From Pseudomonas oryzihabitans (lineage in GTDB: Bacteria; Pseudomonadota; Gammaproteobacteria; Pseudomonadales; Pseudomonadaceae), in assembly GCF_024652905.1 (NCBI RefSeq), contig NZ_CP102429.1, positions 124,001-188,000 of the forward strand: a stretch of DNA of 64,000 nt. Direction: 5' to 3'. This document shows, piece by piece, positions 1-9,500 of the stretch. Made by a program: the position numbers and the translations under genes. A model generated the notes under the pieces. The model was not told the DNA's origin. It worked only from the letters and a program-made list of their open reading frames with translations, and searched no databases. Position 1 is the first letter of the stretch, and every line of letters starts with the position of its first letter.

Positions 1-278
1 GCTTTGGGTCCAAGGCGGACCAAGCACAGTAGGACCCGGTATCTGGTCTGCTGGGCAGGTGCGGGTGTCAGGGTAATCAACCAGGGTGATTGCCCCTGCT
101 CCCAGCCGCGCAATCACCCCTAGCACCTGCCGCGTACCGGATCCATCGCTCGCCCATGCACCCGCGGGCAACGCTGCTCAGCAATGCCCACCTTCACTCT
201 CAGCGCACGCCGGCGCCGAGCTGGCCAGGGTCATGCGTTTTTCCCTTCTGCCCATCTAAGCGTGCTCGAGTAGCAACG

Positions 279-1754
279 CTAGTCAGCCGCCTCTGCGAGC
301 TCGATCGCTCGCCTCCGGCTTCGCTCAAAATCCCGCATGATCCCCAAGATGACAGAGTTGATGGCCAGCTGATGCTTAGCTCGCGTCGCTGCGACGTAGA
401 GCAGGTTGAGCTCATCACGGCGCGCATCCGGCGCGAGCTCAGGATCCAGGGGGTCGGGATAGTCTTCGCCCAGGTAGACGTGCGTCCATTCAAGGCCCTT
501 CGAGCGGTGCGCGGTCGAGAGGATGACGTCGGCGTCCTTTTCGTCCCTCTGGGTCAGTGCCCGCAGGCGTGCCAGTCGCTTCTCGATGTCCGGGAAAAGA
601 CCCACCACCTTAATGAGCCGGGCCATCTCCCGATCCTTGCTTTCCTTGGCCATGGCGAGATAGGAGGTCCAGTCGGCGAAATCCTTCAGAAGGCGCTTGG
701 ACCGTACCTTGTCGGTCTTGCCCTGGCTGAACCAGACCAGGTCTTCCAAGTCGCCGATCTGGTACGCCTCAATGCCACCAACCCAGTAGAGCGTCTTTCC
801 CTGAGGAGCAAACTCCAGCGCGGTCATGATCACCCCAGAGACCGTCCGGCAGAGGTACGCAGCTCCTCGAACGCCGTCGTCGAGCTGCGTTTTGATCTGC
901 GTCGGCCGGCCAGCGCCGATGATCTTCAGCTGCTCGCCCTTGTAGCTCAGGATGATGTTGGCCACGGTGGCCACCGCCGGCCCGAAGCGGAAGGACTTCG
1001 TCAGGTAGAGATCGACGGAGTCATCCAGATCCGGATCGGACAAGGCGTTGTCAGCGCCACGGAACGCATAGAGCGATTGATGAGGATCCCCGACGAATAT
1101 CACTCGGCACGACTGATTTTTGATGAGTCCCAACGTGATGCCGTTCAGATCCTGGGCCTCGTCCGCGAGGATCACATCGAAGCGGTCACTGAGGTCCGGT
1201 TTACTCAGGTAGTAGAGCTTGAGATACGCGTCGTGAAGGTGAGGTACGGTCGTGTCCTGGGGATCGATCATGCGCCGCCAAACCTCTTTGGCCTGGAGAA
1301 AGACTTCCGCAATGAACGCCGGAGGCATTTCGGCCATGGGGCGTCCGTTGTACAGCGGCAGGTGATCCTCGTGGAACTCCTCCAGGTCACTGCAAAGGTA
1401 CCCGTTGACCGTCGCAATGACCGCGTTGATCAATGCCCAGTCATTCGTTCCCAGGACGGCGCGCATGTCTGCCGGCCGCAATGACGCGCCAAGCTTGTGC
1501 TGGAATTGCCGGCCTACTGCTTTGAAGGCCAGCTGGTGGGAAGTCATGCATTTCACGTTGGACGGAAAACGCGCCTTTCCCTCGTCGGCAATGCTTCGGT
1601 TGTAGGCGACGTAGAGAAATCTCAACCTCGGGTACCGCTTGGTATAGCCCTCCAGCGAGGTGGTTTTGGAGGCTCCAGCGAAAGCCTTCACGCGGATCCG
1701 CGGGGCCTTGCATTCGTGGAACGCTAACTGCTCCGCTGTCCATTGAAATTCCAC
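279..1754 (-). CDS. UvrD/Rep-like superfamily 1 DNA helicase
   Basis: A 491-residue SF1 helicase, short for UvrD (about 720) and closer in size to FBH1-like plasmid helicases. It should unwind DNA using ATP in the cytoplasm. Visible motifs: Q-motif-like start (WTAEQ), Walker A region AFAGASKTT near residues 24-32, Walker B ILADEAQD near 195, GDPHQSLYAFRGA (motif III), and C-terminal STAHRSKGLEW and LLYVAATRAKHQL motifs. The start is GTG, chosen because AGAGGAGG lies about 8 nt upstream. The usual GxGKT of Walker A reads GASKT, so the conserved glycine before lysine is serine. It stands alone on the minus strand, with no partner nuclease adjacent. The family is clear; the role (repair or plasmid maintenance) is inferred. 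Confidence 0.85.
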   Translation of the reverse strand: MEFQWTAEQLAFHECKAPRIRVKAFAGASKTTSLEGYTKRYPRLRFLYVAYNRSIADEGKARFPSNVKCMTSHQLAFKAVGRQFQHKLGASLRPADMRAVLGTNDWALINAVIATVNGYLCSDLEEFHEDHLPLYNGRPMAEMPPAFIAEVFLQAKEVWRRMIDPQDTTVPHLHDAYLKLYYLSKPDLSDRFDVILADEAQDLNGITLGLIKNQSCRVIFVGDPHQSLYAFRGADNALSDPDLDDSVDLYLTKSFRFGPAVATVANIILSYKGEQLKIIGAGRPTQIKTQLDDGVRGAAYLCRTVSGVIMTALEFAPQGKTLYWVGGIEAYQIGDLEDLVWFSQGKTDKVRSKRLLKDFADWTSYLAMAKESKDREMARLIKVVGLFPDIEKRLARLRALTQRDEKDADVILSTAHRSKGLEWTHVYLGEDYPDPLDPELAPDARRDELNLLYVAATRAKHQLAINSVILGIMRDFERSRRRAIELAEAAD

Positions 1755-1906
1755 GCAGCATCCTCCTCTGGCAATGTCCCGATGCTATCGACTGCGGAGG
1801 GCGAAAGGCCGGCGGTTCGGGCCGGTAGAGGGCACGAACTGACGGTACCGCTGCGGTGTTGTTGAGTACCCTGGACCCCAATAAGGCCATTTCGAACGTC
1901 GCCGTG

Positions 1907-2467
1907 ATGAGAAGCAGGTGTGTGATAGCTGAGGTAGCGTTGATGCTTGTCCTTGGCGGCTGGCTGACACCTGGTATGGCGGTGAGCGCGCTACCCACCG
2001 AGCCTGCGGCGCCTGCAGATACCCCTTCCGGCGAATGGGTTGATCCCATTGCTCTGAACGTCGCGAACCTTCGCACTCGCGCGTGTGCTGGGGATGTTTC
2101 CGCGTCAGCCGCCATAGGGCGGCTCTACCTGTTTGGCAACGGCACCTTTGAAAGAGACCTGAGCCGAGCGATGCCTTTCCTGCGGTACTCCGGTGAAAGA
2201 GGAAATAATCAGGCCGCCGCCGATTATGCGATCTCTTTGGTCACGGCCAGCCGTGAGCCCGACATCCTAATGCGAGCAGCCGAGTGGGCTAAATTTTCGG
2301 TTTATAGAAACCCTACCTATCAATCAATGCAGGCGCTGCAGCTCGTGAAATTAGCAGCGAAAGGCCTTGACCTTTCTGCTGGCTTACAAGCGGGGGCCCG
2401 CAGGGCGATACTTGCTAACTTAGGAGCTGTGCCAGATGGTGAAGTTGGTCCTTGCAGAAGCCTATAG
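1907..2467 (+). CDS. Secreted Sel1-like repeat protein
   Basis: About 186 residues. The N-terminus (residues 1-28, starting MRSRC) is a signal peptide with a hydrophobic core ending near AVSA, so the product is probably periplasmic. The middle contains one Sel1-like alpha/alpha repeat (AAIGRLYLFGNG...AMPFLRYSGERGNNQAAADYA), a scaffold for protein contacts. An in-frame start at 1856 would add 17 residues ahead of the signal peptide, so the ATG at 1907 is preferred although its ribosome site is weak. Its end overlaps the next gene by 32 nt, suggesting co-expression with that membrane protein. The exact function is unknown. Confidence 0.6.
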   Translation: MRSRCVIAEVALMLVLGGWLTPGMAVSALPTEPAAPADTPSGEWVDPIALNVANLRTRACAGDVSASAAIGRLYLFGNGTFERDLSRAMPFLRYSGERGNNQAAADYAISLVTASREPDILMRAAEWAKFSVYRNPTYQSMQALQLVKLAAKGLDLSAGLQAGARRAILANLGAVPDGEVGPCRSL

Positions 2468-3116
2468 CGCTGCGAAACCCTGGGTCTCGTTATTACTTCA
2501 TGCATTAGCAGCGTTGCTATGGCTCAATATTGTTCCTTGGGCAAATCCCCTATTGTTGTTTTTTGCCTTGCCCGGTCTTGCATTCGGGGTTTCGATAGTA
2601 GCCTATACCCTTGTCCTTTCGACACTGCGCCATTTGGATACCAAGAAAAACCGGGCTGGTTACATAAGGCTATGTCGACTAGCATGGGAAACGCCGGTGG
2701 TCGTATCCGAAGAGTTTTCAGAGCCAAACCTGACCCCGCTTCGAAAAACGGCGCTTCCACCGTTAGATAGGAACCGATGCTGGTGCTTTGAGGTAATAAG
2801 TAACAAGTATCCCCGTTATGTGGCTAGGGGGTATTTGCTGCCAGACGAGGATCGGCTGCACCTGGCCCTGGTGATTGGTCTTCCTGGTCAATGGCACGAG
2901 GCGTGCTATTGCACCGCGTCGTGTGACGTAGAGGGATCGGTGTATCGCGTCAACCAGCTTTATGGGCCGTTGAAGGGTTGGATAGGGCAGGGTTCCCAAG
3001 TTGGGCTTGATTTAAATTCGGATAGTCCATCCATCTATGGCCAGTCGTTTGGGCACTTGAAAGTATCAGTATCGAATGTGCCTCCGGTATTAAGACGTTT
3101 CGCCAATATGCGATAA
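2436..3116 (+). CDS. Unknown membrane protein with two N-terminal TM helices
   Basis: 226 residues. AGGAG stands 9 nt before the ATG. Two hydrophobic segments (about residues 17-35 and 38-62) are followed by a basic stretch (RHLDTKKNRAGY) and a soluble domain of about 150 residues with several cysteines (RCWCFEV, CYCTASC). The soluble part is probably cytoplasmic by the positive-inside rule. The gene is more AT-rich than its neighbours, a possible sign of separate acquisition. It overlaps the preceding Sel1-like gene. I do not recognise the family. Confidence 0.6.
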   Translation: MVKLVLAEAYSAAKPWVSLLLHALAALLWLNIVPWANPLLLFFALPGLAFGVSIVAYTLVLSTLRHLDTKKNRAGYIRLCRLAWETPVVVSEEFSEPNLTPLRKTALPPLDRNRCWCFEVISNKYPRYVARGYLLPDEDRLHLALVIGLPGQWHEACYCTASCDVEGSVYRVNQLYGPLKGWIGQGSQVGLDLNSDSPSIYGQSFGHLKVSVSNVPPVLRRFANMR

Positions 3117-3171
3117 ATTGACAGGAGAGGCTTCAGGCGTTCGTATAGGCCTGTCGGCTGTGCAACAGGCC

Positions 3172-3405
3172 CTATCGGGGTTTCTGCGGCACGCTATTGT
3201 TCAGCCTTTCGAACTCTTCCGTCGTGCCCATGTTGAGTACAGCTCGTAAGTGGAAGCGATCATGTTCTGCGTTACCAAGATTAGCTTCCTTTTGATTGTG
3301 GTGGGGATCGTCAGCGAGCCTAAGCGCTACCATCACCTCACAGTGCCCTAACTTTGAAAGCTCGGTAGCAGAAACAGAAAGCTTTTCGCGACGCTTACCT
3401 TTCAT
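3172..3405 (-). CDS. Small protein resembling the N-terminal part of Cas4/RecB-like nucleases
   Basis: 77 residues from ATG 3405; an upstream in-frame TTG at 3456 is possible but has no good ribosome site. The sequence SATELSKLGHCEVMVAL followed by GNAEHDRFH resembles the front of Cas4/RecB-type nucleases: a cysteine after an S..EL..L motif, then GxxxH. The catalytic D...DTK...QxxxY part is absent. It is, however, present in the neighbouring divergent gene at 3545. Whether the two once formed one enzyme or act together is inference. AT-rich compared with the surroundings. Confidence 0.4.
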   Translation of the reverse strand: MKGKRREKLSVSATELSKLGHCEVMVALRLADDPHHNQKEANLGNAEHDRFHLRAVLNMGTTEEFERLNNSVPQKPR

Positions 3406-3455
3406 ATTTCCCAACTCCAATGGTTTGCCTGTCTTTACCTTAATCGCACCAAGCA

Positions 3456-3496
3456 AAAACGCAAGACAGCGTAGCGCGAGTGAGCGCTTGCGTTTT
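3456..3496. promoter_or_regulatory. Inverted repeat between divergent genes
   Basis: AAAACGCAAG (3456-3465) is repeated inverted as CTTGCGTTTT (3487-3496), a perfect 10-bp dyad in the gap between the divergent genes at 3405 and 3545. It could be an operator shared by both or a bidirectional hairpin. No protein partner can be named. Confidence 0.4.
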
Positions 3497-3544
3497 CAAT
3501 AACAGAGGTATGCTGGTTTTAATAGCGAACCAAGGACTTAGGAT

Positions 3545-4021
3545 ATGCGCCAGAACTGGAGTGAACCGATACCCCCCCTTCTTCGCGGAGGACAGGTCGT
3601 GTTGTCTGAACGGGATATCGAAACCGATGTGCCGGTGCCGATGCACGGGCGGGTAGACCAGGTATTCCTTGCCGGCGGCTGGCTGGTGGTCGTTGACACA
3701 AAACGGAGGGCGGCCGCGCGCGTTTACCTCAAAGACGTGATTCAGCTGAGCGTGTACGCAGCGATTCTTTCCCGCCAGAGCCAAACAGTTCTGGGCTCTA
3801 ACTGGCCCGTGGCGTCGGAGGGCTACGTGCGATTGGTGACCCCACAGGGCGTCACCTATACGGCTGTGCGGCTTCTGCCCAGCAGCGTGATCATTAGCCT
3901 GTGGAACCGCTACTGGATATTGAAAGGGCAAGGTGCGAAGGCCCGTCCCAAGATACCGGCGGCCGGGGTGTGCAAGGCTTGCGTAAAGCGCACGGGCTGC
4001 CCGGTAGGACAGCGCCTGTGA
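3545..4021 (+). CDS. PD-(D/E)XK nuclease (RecB/Cas4-like catalytic half)
   Basis: 158 residues from an ATG preceded by AAGGACTTAGGA. Motifs fit a RecB/Cas4-type PD-(D/E)XK nuclease: HGRVDQVF (metal-binding aspartate, about residue 37), VVVDTKRR (D-x-K, about 50), then DVIQLSVYAAIL (QxxxY helix). The C-terminus carries GVCKACVKRTGCPVG, three cysteines typical of the Fe-S cluster that closes Cas4-like folds. The family's N-terminal cysteine is absent here but present in the adjacent divergent small gene. No cas genes are nearby, so a CRISPR role is unsupported; a recombination or plasmid-processing role is possible. Confidence 0.6.
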   Translation: MRQNWSEPIPPLLRGGQVVLSERDIETDVPVPMHGRVDQVFLAGGWLVVVDTKRRAAARVYLKDVIQLSVYAAILSRQSQTVLGSNWPVASEGYVRLVTPQGVTYTAVRLLPSSVIISLWNRYWILKGQGAKARPKIPAAGVCKACVKRTGCPVGQRL

Positions 4022-4061
4022 TTCGATGCAACGCGCCCAGCCGAGCTGCTGGGCGTGTCAC

Positions 4062-5108
4062 TCAGTGGCGTGTGGCGGAGGGGGCGGCGGCGCGTGCGTC
4101 GATCTGATGGCCGACGCCAATTTCGACCTTCTCTTCGACTTTCGCGATGTGCGCGGCGGCTTCGTCTGAGAGCTTGAGGAATGCCTCGTAATCGGCCTGG
4201 GGAATCTCTACTGCGACAGTGCCTTGGGCCACGTTCGGGACAGCTGTAGCTCGCAGTCGCTCGGAGAAGCCGGTGATAGTCGAGGCCATCTGAGAAACAA
4301 ACCGTTTGCCAATGCGACGTGTCGGCCTACCGATGTCACGCTCGGTGAGACGCACCGGCCTGTTCGGAGCCGGTGTTCCGGGTTCCTGACCGTCGCCTGC
4401 AATGCCGCCGTCGGCGACAGCTTCCTTGGCCAGGAGGGCTACCTGATTGTGGTAGGCCTCGAGGATGAGTTTTTCGGCATCGGACGGGTGTGCGCGGGCA
4501 ACGTCCAGTGCGGTGTGGGCCTTGATGACACCCTGGTCGATCAGCTGCTGGATCGACTCCGGCAGTCGAAGCAGACGCAGGCTTTCCCGGACATGGGCGC
4601 CGCTGAGCTTGATTGCTTTACCGATGGCTTCCGTCGTCCAACCTTCGTCGACCAGCTTCTGATACCCGTGCGCACGTTCGATTTGCGTCAGGGGAAGTCG
4701 CTGGTCAGCCGTGAGCGCCCGGACTATGGGTGAGGTGAGACCGCGGGCTTCGTAGACTTCCACACGCTTGATCATCGCGCCTCGCTCCCGAGCGATCATC
4801 GCGGCGCGGATACGGCATACCCCTTTGCGGATGTAGCAGCGGCCGTCGACGACTTGCACCTCGACCATCGGGATATGGTCGTTGTCCATCCAGGCCTCGA
4901 CCAGGCTTGCGATATGCGCTTGCACCTTGGGCGATTCGTAGATGCGCATTTTGCTTCTGGGGTCCTCTTCCAGAATCGCAGGGTCGAGCCAGGTTTGCGT
5001 AGCGGAGCCGACGACCTCCGGATTTGTCGCCCCGATCGCCTTGCAGAAGGCGGTCAGGCTATTGATCGAGCGTTTCACTGGTTCGATGGGTGCTTGGCTG
5101 TCGTTCAT
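4062..5108 (-). CDS. ParB/Spo0J-family DNA-binding protein (orphan)
   Basis: 348 residues. The N-terminal ParB domain includes the CTP/phosphate-binding type motif GVCRIRAAMIARERGA (about residues 94-109, compare GxRRxxA). A helix-turn-helix follows (TTEAIGKAIKLSGAHVRESLRLL, about 158-180), then LPESIQQLIDQGVIKAHTALDVAR, all typical of ParB/RepB. GGAG lies upstream of the ATG. No ParA is adjacent in this window, so this may be a distant partition partner or a ParB-like transcription factor. The C-terminal 100 residues are unassigned. Confidence 0.8.
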   Translation of the reverse strand: MNDSQAPIEPVKRSINSLTAFCKAIGATNPEVVGSATQTWLDPAILEEDPRSKMRIYESPKVQAHIASLVEAWMDNDHIPMVEVQVVDGRCYIRKGVCRIRAAMIARERGAMIKRVEVYEARGLTSPIVRALTADQRLPLTQIERAHGYQKLVDEGWTTEAIGKAIKLSGAHVRESLRLLRLPESIQQLIDQGVIKAHTALDVARAHPSDAEKLILEAYHNQVALLAKEAVADGGIAGDGQEPGTPAPNRPVRLTERDIGRPTRRIGKRFVSQMASTITGFSERLRATAVPNVAQGTVAVEIPQADYEAFLKLSDEAAAHIAKVEEKVEIGVGHQIDARAAAPSATRH

Positions 5109-5125
5109 CTCGTTTGTGCTCCGCG

Positions 5126-5326
5126 CTACGTACGTCGTGCTCTGATCTTTCGATGGACGTATTGCGCAATGAAACCCGCCGCGAATTCGGCCGCAACTAC
5201 CAGCGCGACCTTCGCGCCGTTCTCCCCATAGCTCAAGGTGAGTAGGTACCAGCTACCCGGTACCGCTGCCGCTATGAAGCCGAGGAGAAAGGCGATGCTG
5301 TCGGATCGATTGGCTGTCGATTTCAT
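5126..5326 (-). CDS. Small two-TM membrane protein
   Basis: 66 residues (MKSTANRSD...). ATG 5326 is preferred over an earlier in-frame codon because CAGGA lies a short distance upstream. Two hydrophobic helices span about residues 8-30 and 36-56, and the tail is basic (HRKIRARR). It lies 17 nt upstream of the ParB-like gene on the same strand and is probably co-transcribed with it. Unknown function. Confidence 0.5.
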   Translation of the reverse strand: MKSTANRSDSIAFLLGFIAAAVPGSWYLLTLSYGENGAKVALVVAAEFAAGFIAQYVHRKIRARRT

Positions 5327-5384
5327 TGCAGAAGTCCTGTTGAGATGCTCAATGTACGCAAGGCCGCAATAACGCAAGTCGCGA

Positions 5385-5409
5385 GTTCATGCCCTGGCCA
5401 GGGGTGAAC
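5385..5409. promoter_or_regulatory. Palindromic operator candidate
   Basis: A 25-bp dyad: GTTCA (5385-5389), then the perfect palindrome CCCTGGCCAGGG (5392-5403), then TGAAC (5405-5409). It lies between the divergent genes starting at 5326 and 5467, where a repressor binding both promoters would sit. The orphan ParB-like protein next door is a possible ligand (inference). Confidence 0.4.
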
Positions 5410-5466
5410 CTGGGCCAAGCGCCGAGTAAGTCGCGGTACCGTCCCTGCAACGTTAAGGGGGATCCC

Positions 5467-5997
5467 ATGCAAAAACTCTTCGTCGCCTTGGTAGCAGGGA
5501 GCTTGCTTGTTGCTTGCTCGAGCCACAACAAGGACACCGTGCCGCAGCCGCAGACAACTTACGTTCCAACCCGTCTGGCCCACGAGTTTTACAGTAGCTG
5601 GGGGCATGACGGCCGCGGCGGCGCAGCTCTACGGAAGCCGGCGTATCAGCACGTGATGGGAAGCGAGGACGTTGTGATGACGACCCATGGTAATTACCAC
5701 GATCTGCAGGTGGCGCCGGACGGCCGAGGCCCGAAGGACAGCGTGGCGGTCACCGCGGTCACCTATGGTATGGGGCGTGCGATCGACCAGGCCCTGGCAT
5801 TCTCGCCGCCGGCGCCTTCAGCTCCGGTCAGCAAGCCGGTGGTTGCCGGCAGCGAGGCCGAATATCTCGTCGCGTACCGAAAGTTCTGCAAGGGTGCCGG
5901 TATGGCCCTGACGGAGCGCGAGTGGGAACTGGTGGCAAAGGGCGGTCCTAAAGGTGTGCCGCCTTCTCTCCGCGGGAAGTGCCTGCAAGCGAAGTGA
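5467..5997 (+). CDS. Putative lipoprotein
   Basis: 176 residues. The N-terminus MQKLFVALVAGSLLVACSS is a type II signal peptide with lipobox LVAC, so cysteine 17 should be lipidated and the protein membrane-anchored in the periplasm. The mature part has a Pro/Ala-rich linker and a C-terminal domain with two cysteines (RKFCKGAG, GKCL) that could form a disulfide. The ATG after GGGGGATCCC was chosen over the upstream in-frame ATG at 5389 because it begins the signal peptide. No recognised family; a role in the cell envelope during conjugation is possible. Confidence 0.6.
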   Translation: MQKLFVALVAGSLLVACSSHNKDTVPQPQTTYVPTRLAHEFYSSWGHDGRGGAALRKPAYQHVMGSEDVVMTTHGNYHDLQVAPDGRGPKDSVAVTAVTYGMGRAIDQALAFSPPAPSAPVSKPVVAGSEAEYLVAYRKFCKGAGMALTEREWELVAKGGPKGVPPSLRGKCLQAK

Positions 5998-6040
5998 TAG
6001 GGAGGCGCCGGTCGTTCGCCGGCGCGCCATCGCAGCAGTC

Positions 6041-6391
6041 CTACTGGCCTGCAATGTACCGGTACAGCGCAGAGCCATAACTCACCCAACCTACCAGCAC
6101 GCCAGCGGCTATTCCGCTCGCAAGCAGCGCGAGAAACAGGATCGGTAGCTTGAGACCAAGCATCCGCTGGCTTGTCCATGGCAAGGACGTAGCGTCGTCG
6201 CGGTGCCGCTCTGGATTGAGGTCAACAGCGATATCGGGATAGTCGTCCGCCTGACGCGACCTTGCGTCGAAGATCACCATGTCTGCTATGGCACCCAATG
6301 TCTGCTCGTTTCGGGCGATGCTCGCCTGCGCTTTCCGTAACGACGCCTGCTCCAGTTCGCCCCTTTTCTGTGTTCTGCCACTTCGTGTCAT
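6041..6391 (-). CDS. Unknown protein with C-terminal TM helix
   Basis: 116 residues, with ATG 6391 placed 7 nt after GGAG. The N-terminal half is basic and helical (KRGELEQASLRKAQASIARNE). The C-terminus has one strong hydrophobic helix (about residues 83-106, LKLPILFLALLASGIAAGVL). Convergent with the lipoprotein gene and divergent from traI. Unknown function. Confidence 0.5.
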   Translation of the reverse strand: MTRSGRTQKRGELEQASLRKAQASIARNEQTLGAIADMVIFDARSRQADDYPDIAVDLNPERHRDDATSLPWTSQRMLGLKLPILFLALLASGIAAGVLVGWVSYGSALYRYIAGQ

Positions 6392-6532
6392 CAAGGTGCT
6401 CCGGTCTTAGGAGCAGCGAGTGTATGGCGCCGTCCACGCCCGTTAGCGGCTAATCCTGGCCAATTTCGGGCTGTAACTCAGCAACCCTTCCCCGCTTGAC
6501 CTGAAAAAATGACATCAACTTTGGAGGCCTTG

Positions 6533-9500
6533 ATGCGTTTTTTCAAAAGATGGTTCGCGCCGAAAAAAACCGCGGCGAAGCCTCTCGCCAGCGTGCGTGA
6601 TATTCAACTGCTCGACATGAGCGCGCCTGAGATCCAGCAGTACATCCAAGCTGGCGATGAAGCGCTGCTCCGGTACCCGCCGTTTCAACGAGGATGGCCA
6701 GCCCGTGTCCCGGGGACAGTGTTGCTGCAGCCTCACAAAGTGACCCTTCAGAAGCTCTCGAGTGGCGTACGCATGCCCAATCGAGGCTTCGATCGCTTAC
6801 TGCTTCCGGTTTTCGAGGGAGTAGCTGAGTTCGTGCACCTGCTCCCGGCTTCCCAGTCACATCATCACCGGGGCCCAGGTGGGTTACTTGCGCACTCGTT
6901 GGAAGTGGCGATGTTCGCGTTCAACAGCTGCAAATGCACTTCTTTCGACTACGCCTTGTATCCGGCGCAGCGATTGGTGAGGGAAAACCGTTGGTACGTC
7001 GCCGCGGTGTTGGCCGCTCTCATGCACGACCTGGGCAAGGTGCTTAGCGACGTCGTCGTAGCGGACGAGATGGGCGATCGCCATTGGGACCCTATGGGCC
7101 CGTCCATCCCGGTCTGGGCTGCTGAGCACGATATCGACCGCTATTACCTGAGCTGGACGCCGAATCGCCACGGCATTCACCGGGACCTCGCGGCCACGCT
7201 CATAGCGCGCTTCTTGCCTCAGGAGCTGTTGATATGGCTGCGGGCTGAAGGCGCGGACATCTACACCGAGATGGTGAATGCCATGTCCGGACGCGAGGGC
7301 GACAAAGCCCTCGCGTCGATCGTTGCAAAGTGCGACTCGAAGTCTGTCGAGCTCGACATGCAGAAGCACGGCGGGGACGCATCCCGTCAATTTGGCATGG
7401 GCAGCGGCGTGCCGATACCGGCGCTGGTGCTCGATACGATGATCCATTTCCTCGCTACGAAAACGTGGCGGATCAACGAGCCTGGCCAGCGGGTATGGAT
7501 CATCGGCGGGGAAGTCTATGTCGTATGGTCCCAGTCAGCGGCGGAGGTCGCGGAATACCTTCATTCGCAGGGAGTGAAGGCAATTCCCCGGAGTGCGGAT
7601 GTCCTCGGCGGCATACTGCTAGATCACGGTGTGGTCGCCAAAGCCGACGATGGCTCGATGTATTGGCACACGACCATCGACATGATCAACGTCGGGCGGG
7701 AAAAGCCGATCACCCTAAAGTGTCTGAAGCTGGTCAATCCGGAGGCACTCTTCAAGTTCGAAACGCCGCCGGCATCGGTGGCCGCTACTGTGGGGTTACC
7801 GCCGCACGAATTGCGCTTCGACTTACCACACGCGCGCGGTACTGCGGCTGCGTCAGTAGAGGTATTGCCGGAAGCACCGCACCAGGAAGGTGTTGATGCC
7901 ACGCTACCCGCCCCAGCCCCAGCCCCAGCCCCAGCCCCAGCCCCAGCCCAAACCGTTTCCAAGGGTGATGGGAAAGACGCCCAACACCGTGGTGGACCCA
8001 AAGCACCCAAAGCGCCTGGTAGGCCGCAAACGGTAGAAAAGGTTGGCCTTGTACCCCGTACGGCGACGCATAGCGGCGGTGGGCTACTGATACAAGGTGC
8101 GGCGCCTGGCGACGACCTAGCGTCTGGATCTGTTACGAAAGAGCCCCACGTTGTGTCGCTGTCGTCCACGCTCGACAAGCGTTCGTCATCGAAGGGCAGG
8201 TCTACCGGGTCTTCGAAAGAAAACGCAGGAAGCCGCGACGGCGGCGCGGCCGTCGCCGAGCAGCCTGATGTCCCCCAACCGGCCTCCACAGGGTCGCCGG
8301 CGGATCCCCAGCATCCGCAGTCATCCGCAGAACAGGTGACCGAACGTTTAGATGCAGTCATACCGATTTCACCTGGTCCAACCGTTCGGCACGCTGATGC
8401 GGTCTACGCCCACGATCACTTCGATATCGATGACGAGGTGCTGGAACTCGTTGGCATGGATCTTCCGGATCGGGCCCTGATAGCGCCGGCGGCCACACCA
8501 GCTGATCCAGCCATGCCGGCCGTGATGCTATCCACGCCGCCGACAGAGAATTTACCGCCGAAACAGGGCAGTGCGGACAGCCCTGTTTCGTCGATGGTCA
8601 TACCCGCGGCGCTCATTGGCTCGGGCGAATTTAGCTTCGGTCAATTGCGTGCTGTCGGCAGCGCCGAGGGCATTGCGCTACCGGGGGACTCGCCCCGAGC
8701 GGTCGAGCTGCCCGCCGAAATGGAGCGGAAACGCTACCCGGTTCTGGATGGACAATCGCCTGACCTACCGAAGGCTACCAGGCCGCCGATGGAAGCAGCG
8801 GGCGGCGAAATTGACGTCGTGAAAGATTCTTACACTGCCTCCCCAGCCTCTCGTCAAACGCAGAGAGTTCCTGCTCCCAACCAGGCCGTGAACATCGAAC
8901 CGGACGCGACAGCAGCACCTGGAAGGACGCTGAAAGAATCTTACAGAGGTGAGGACGCTGGACGTGAACCAGCGTCACCACGGCCGAAGGCTCGTGCGGG
9001 TGATTCCCGCAATGGGGTGGATACCCGCGCGGCAGCGCCGGTTACGGGCGAAGGCATTGACGGCAGGGGTAATAGCGCATTCGCCAGCCAGCCACTACCC
9101 GCGGGAAAGGTCGGTGGTAGGGCTGAGCATGCCCCTACTGCACGATCGGCCGGTAACCCAGGGGATGGGAAGCGTCCCGCCGCCGGAAGCCAAAATCCAG
9201 CCGGTTCAAGACCAGGACCGTCAAAGGCCACGCGACCGAGCACTTCGCGCGAGCAGCCGCCACCTGGGCTCTTGATCAGTGGCGCGGCTCCTGGACCGGC
9301 GCCGATGATCATCGGGCAGCCGCGAAAGCCTCGTCCTGCTGCCCAGGACGCCGTAAGCCCGCCTCCGCCCAAATCACCTTTGAAGCCGACGGAGCGAAAG
9401 GCTGTACCCGAGGTTGCCGCTTCAGAGGTCACTGCCTATCTCGCCCTCTGGCCAGACCTTGCAGCGAAGCTCCTCTGGTACACCCGGCCGGAAAACAAAG

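Noticed and set aside
90-1484. Plus-strand open frame of 464 codons opposite the helicase
   Set aside because: The helicase on the other strand has all SF1 motifs; this frame has none and runs through them in reverse.
3545-4021. Cas4 of a CRISPR system
   Set aside because: No cas genes or repeat array in the window; only the nuclease fold is supported.
6395-6532. oriT next to traI
   Set aside because: The interval upstream of traI has no clear inverted repeats or nic-like sequence that I can support, and MOBH elements often have oriT elsewhere.
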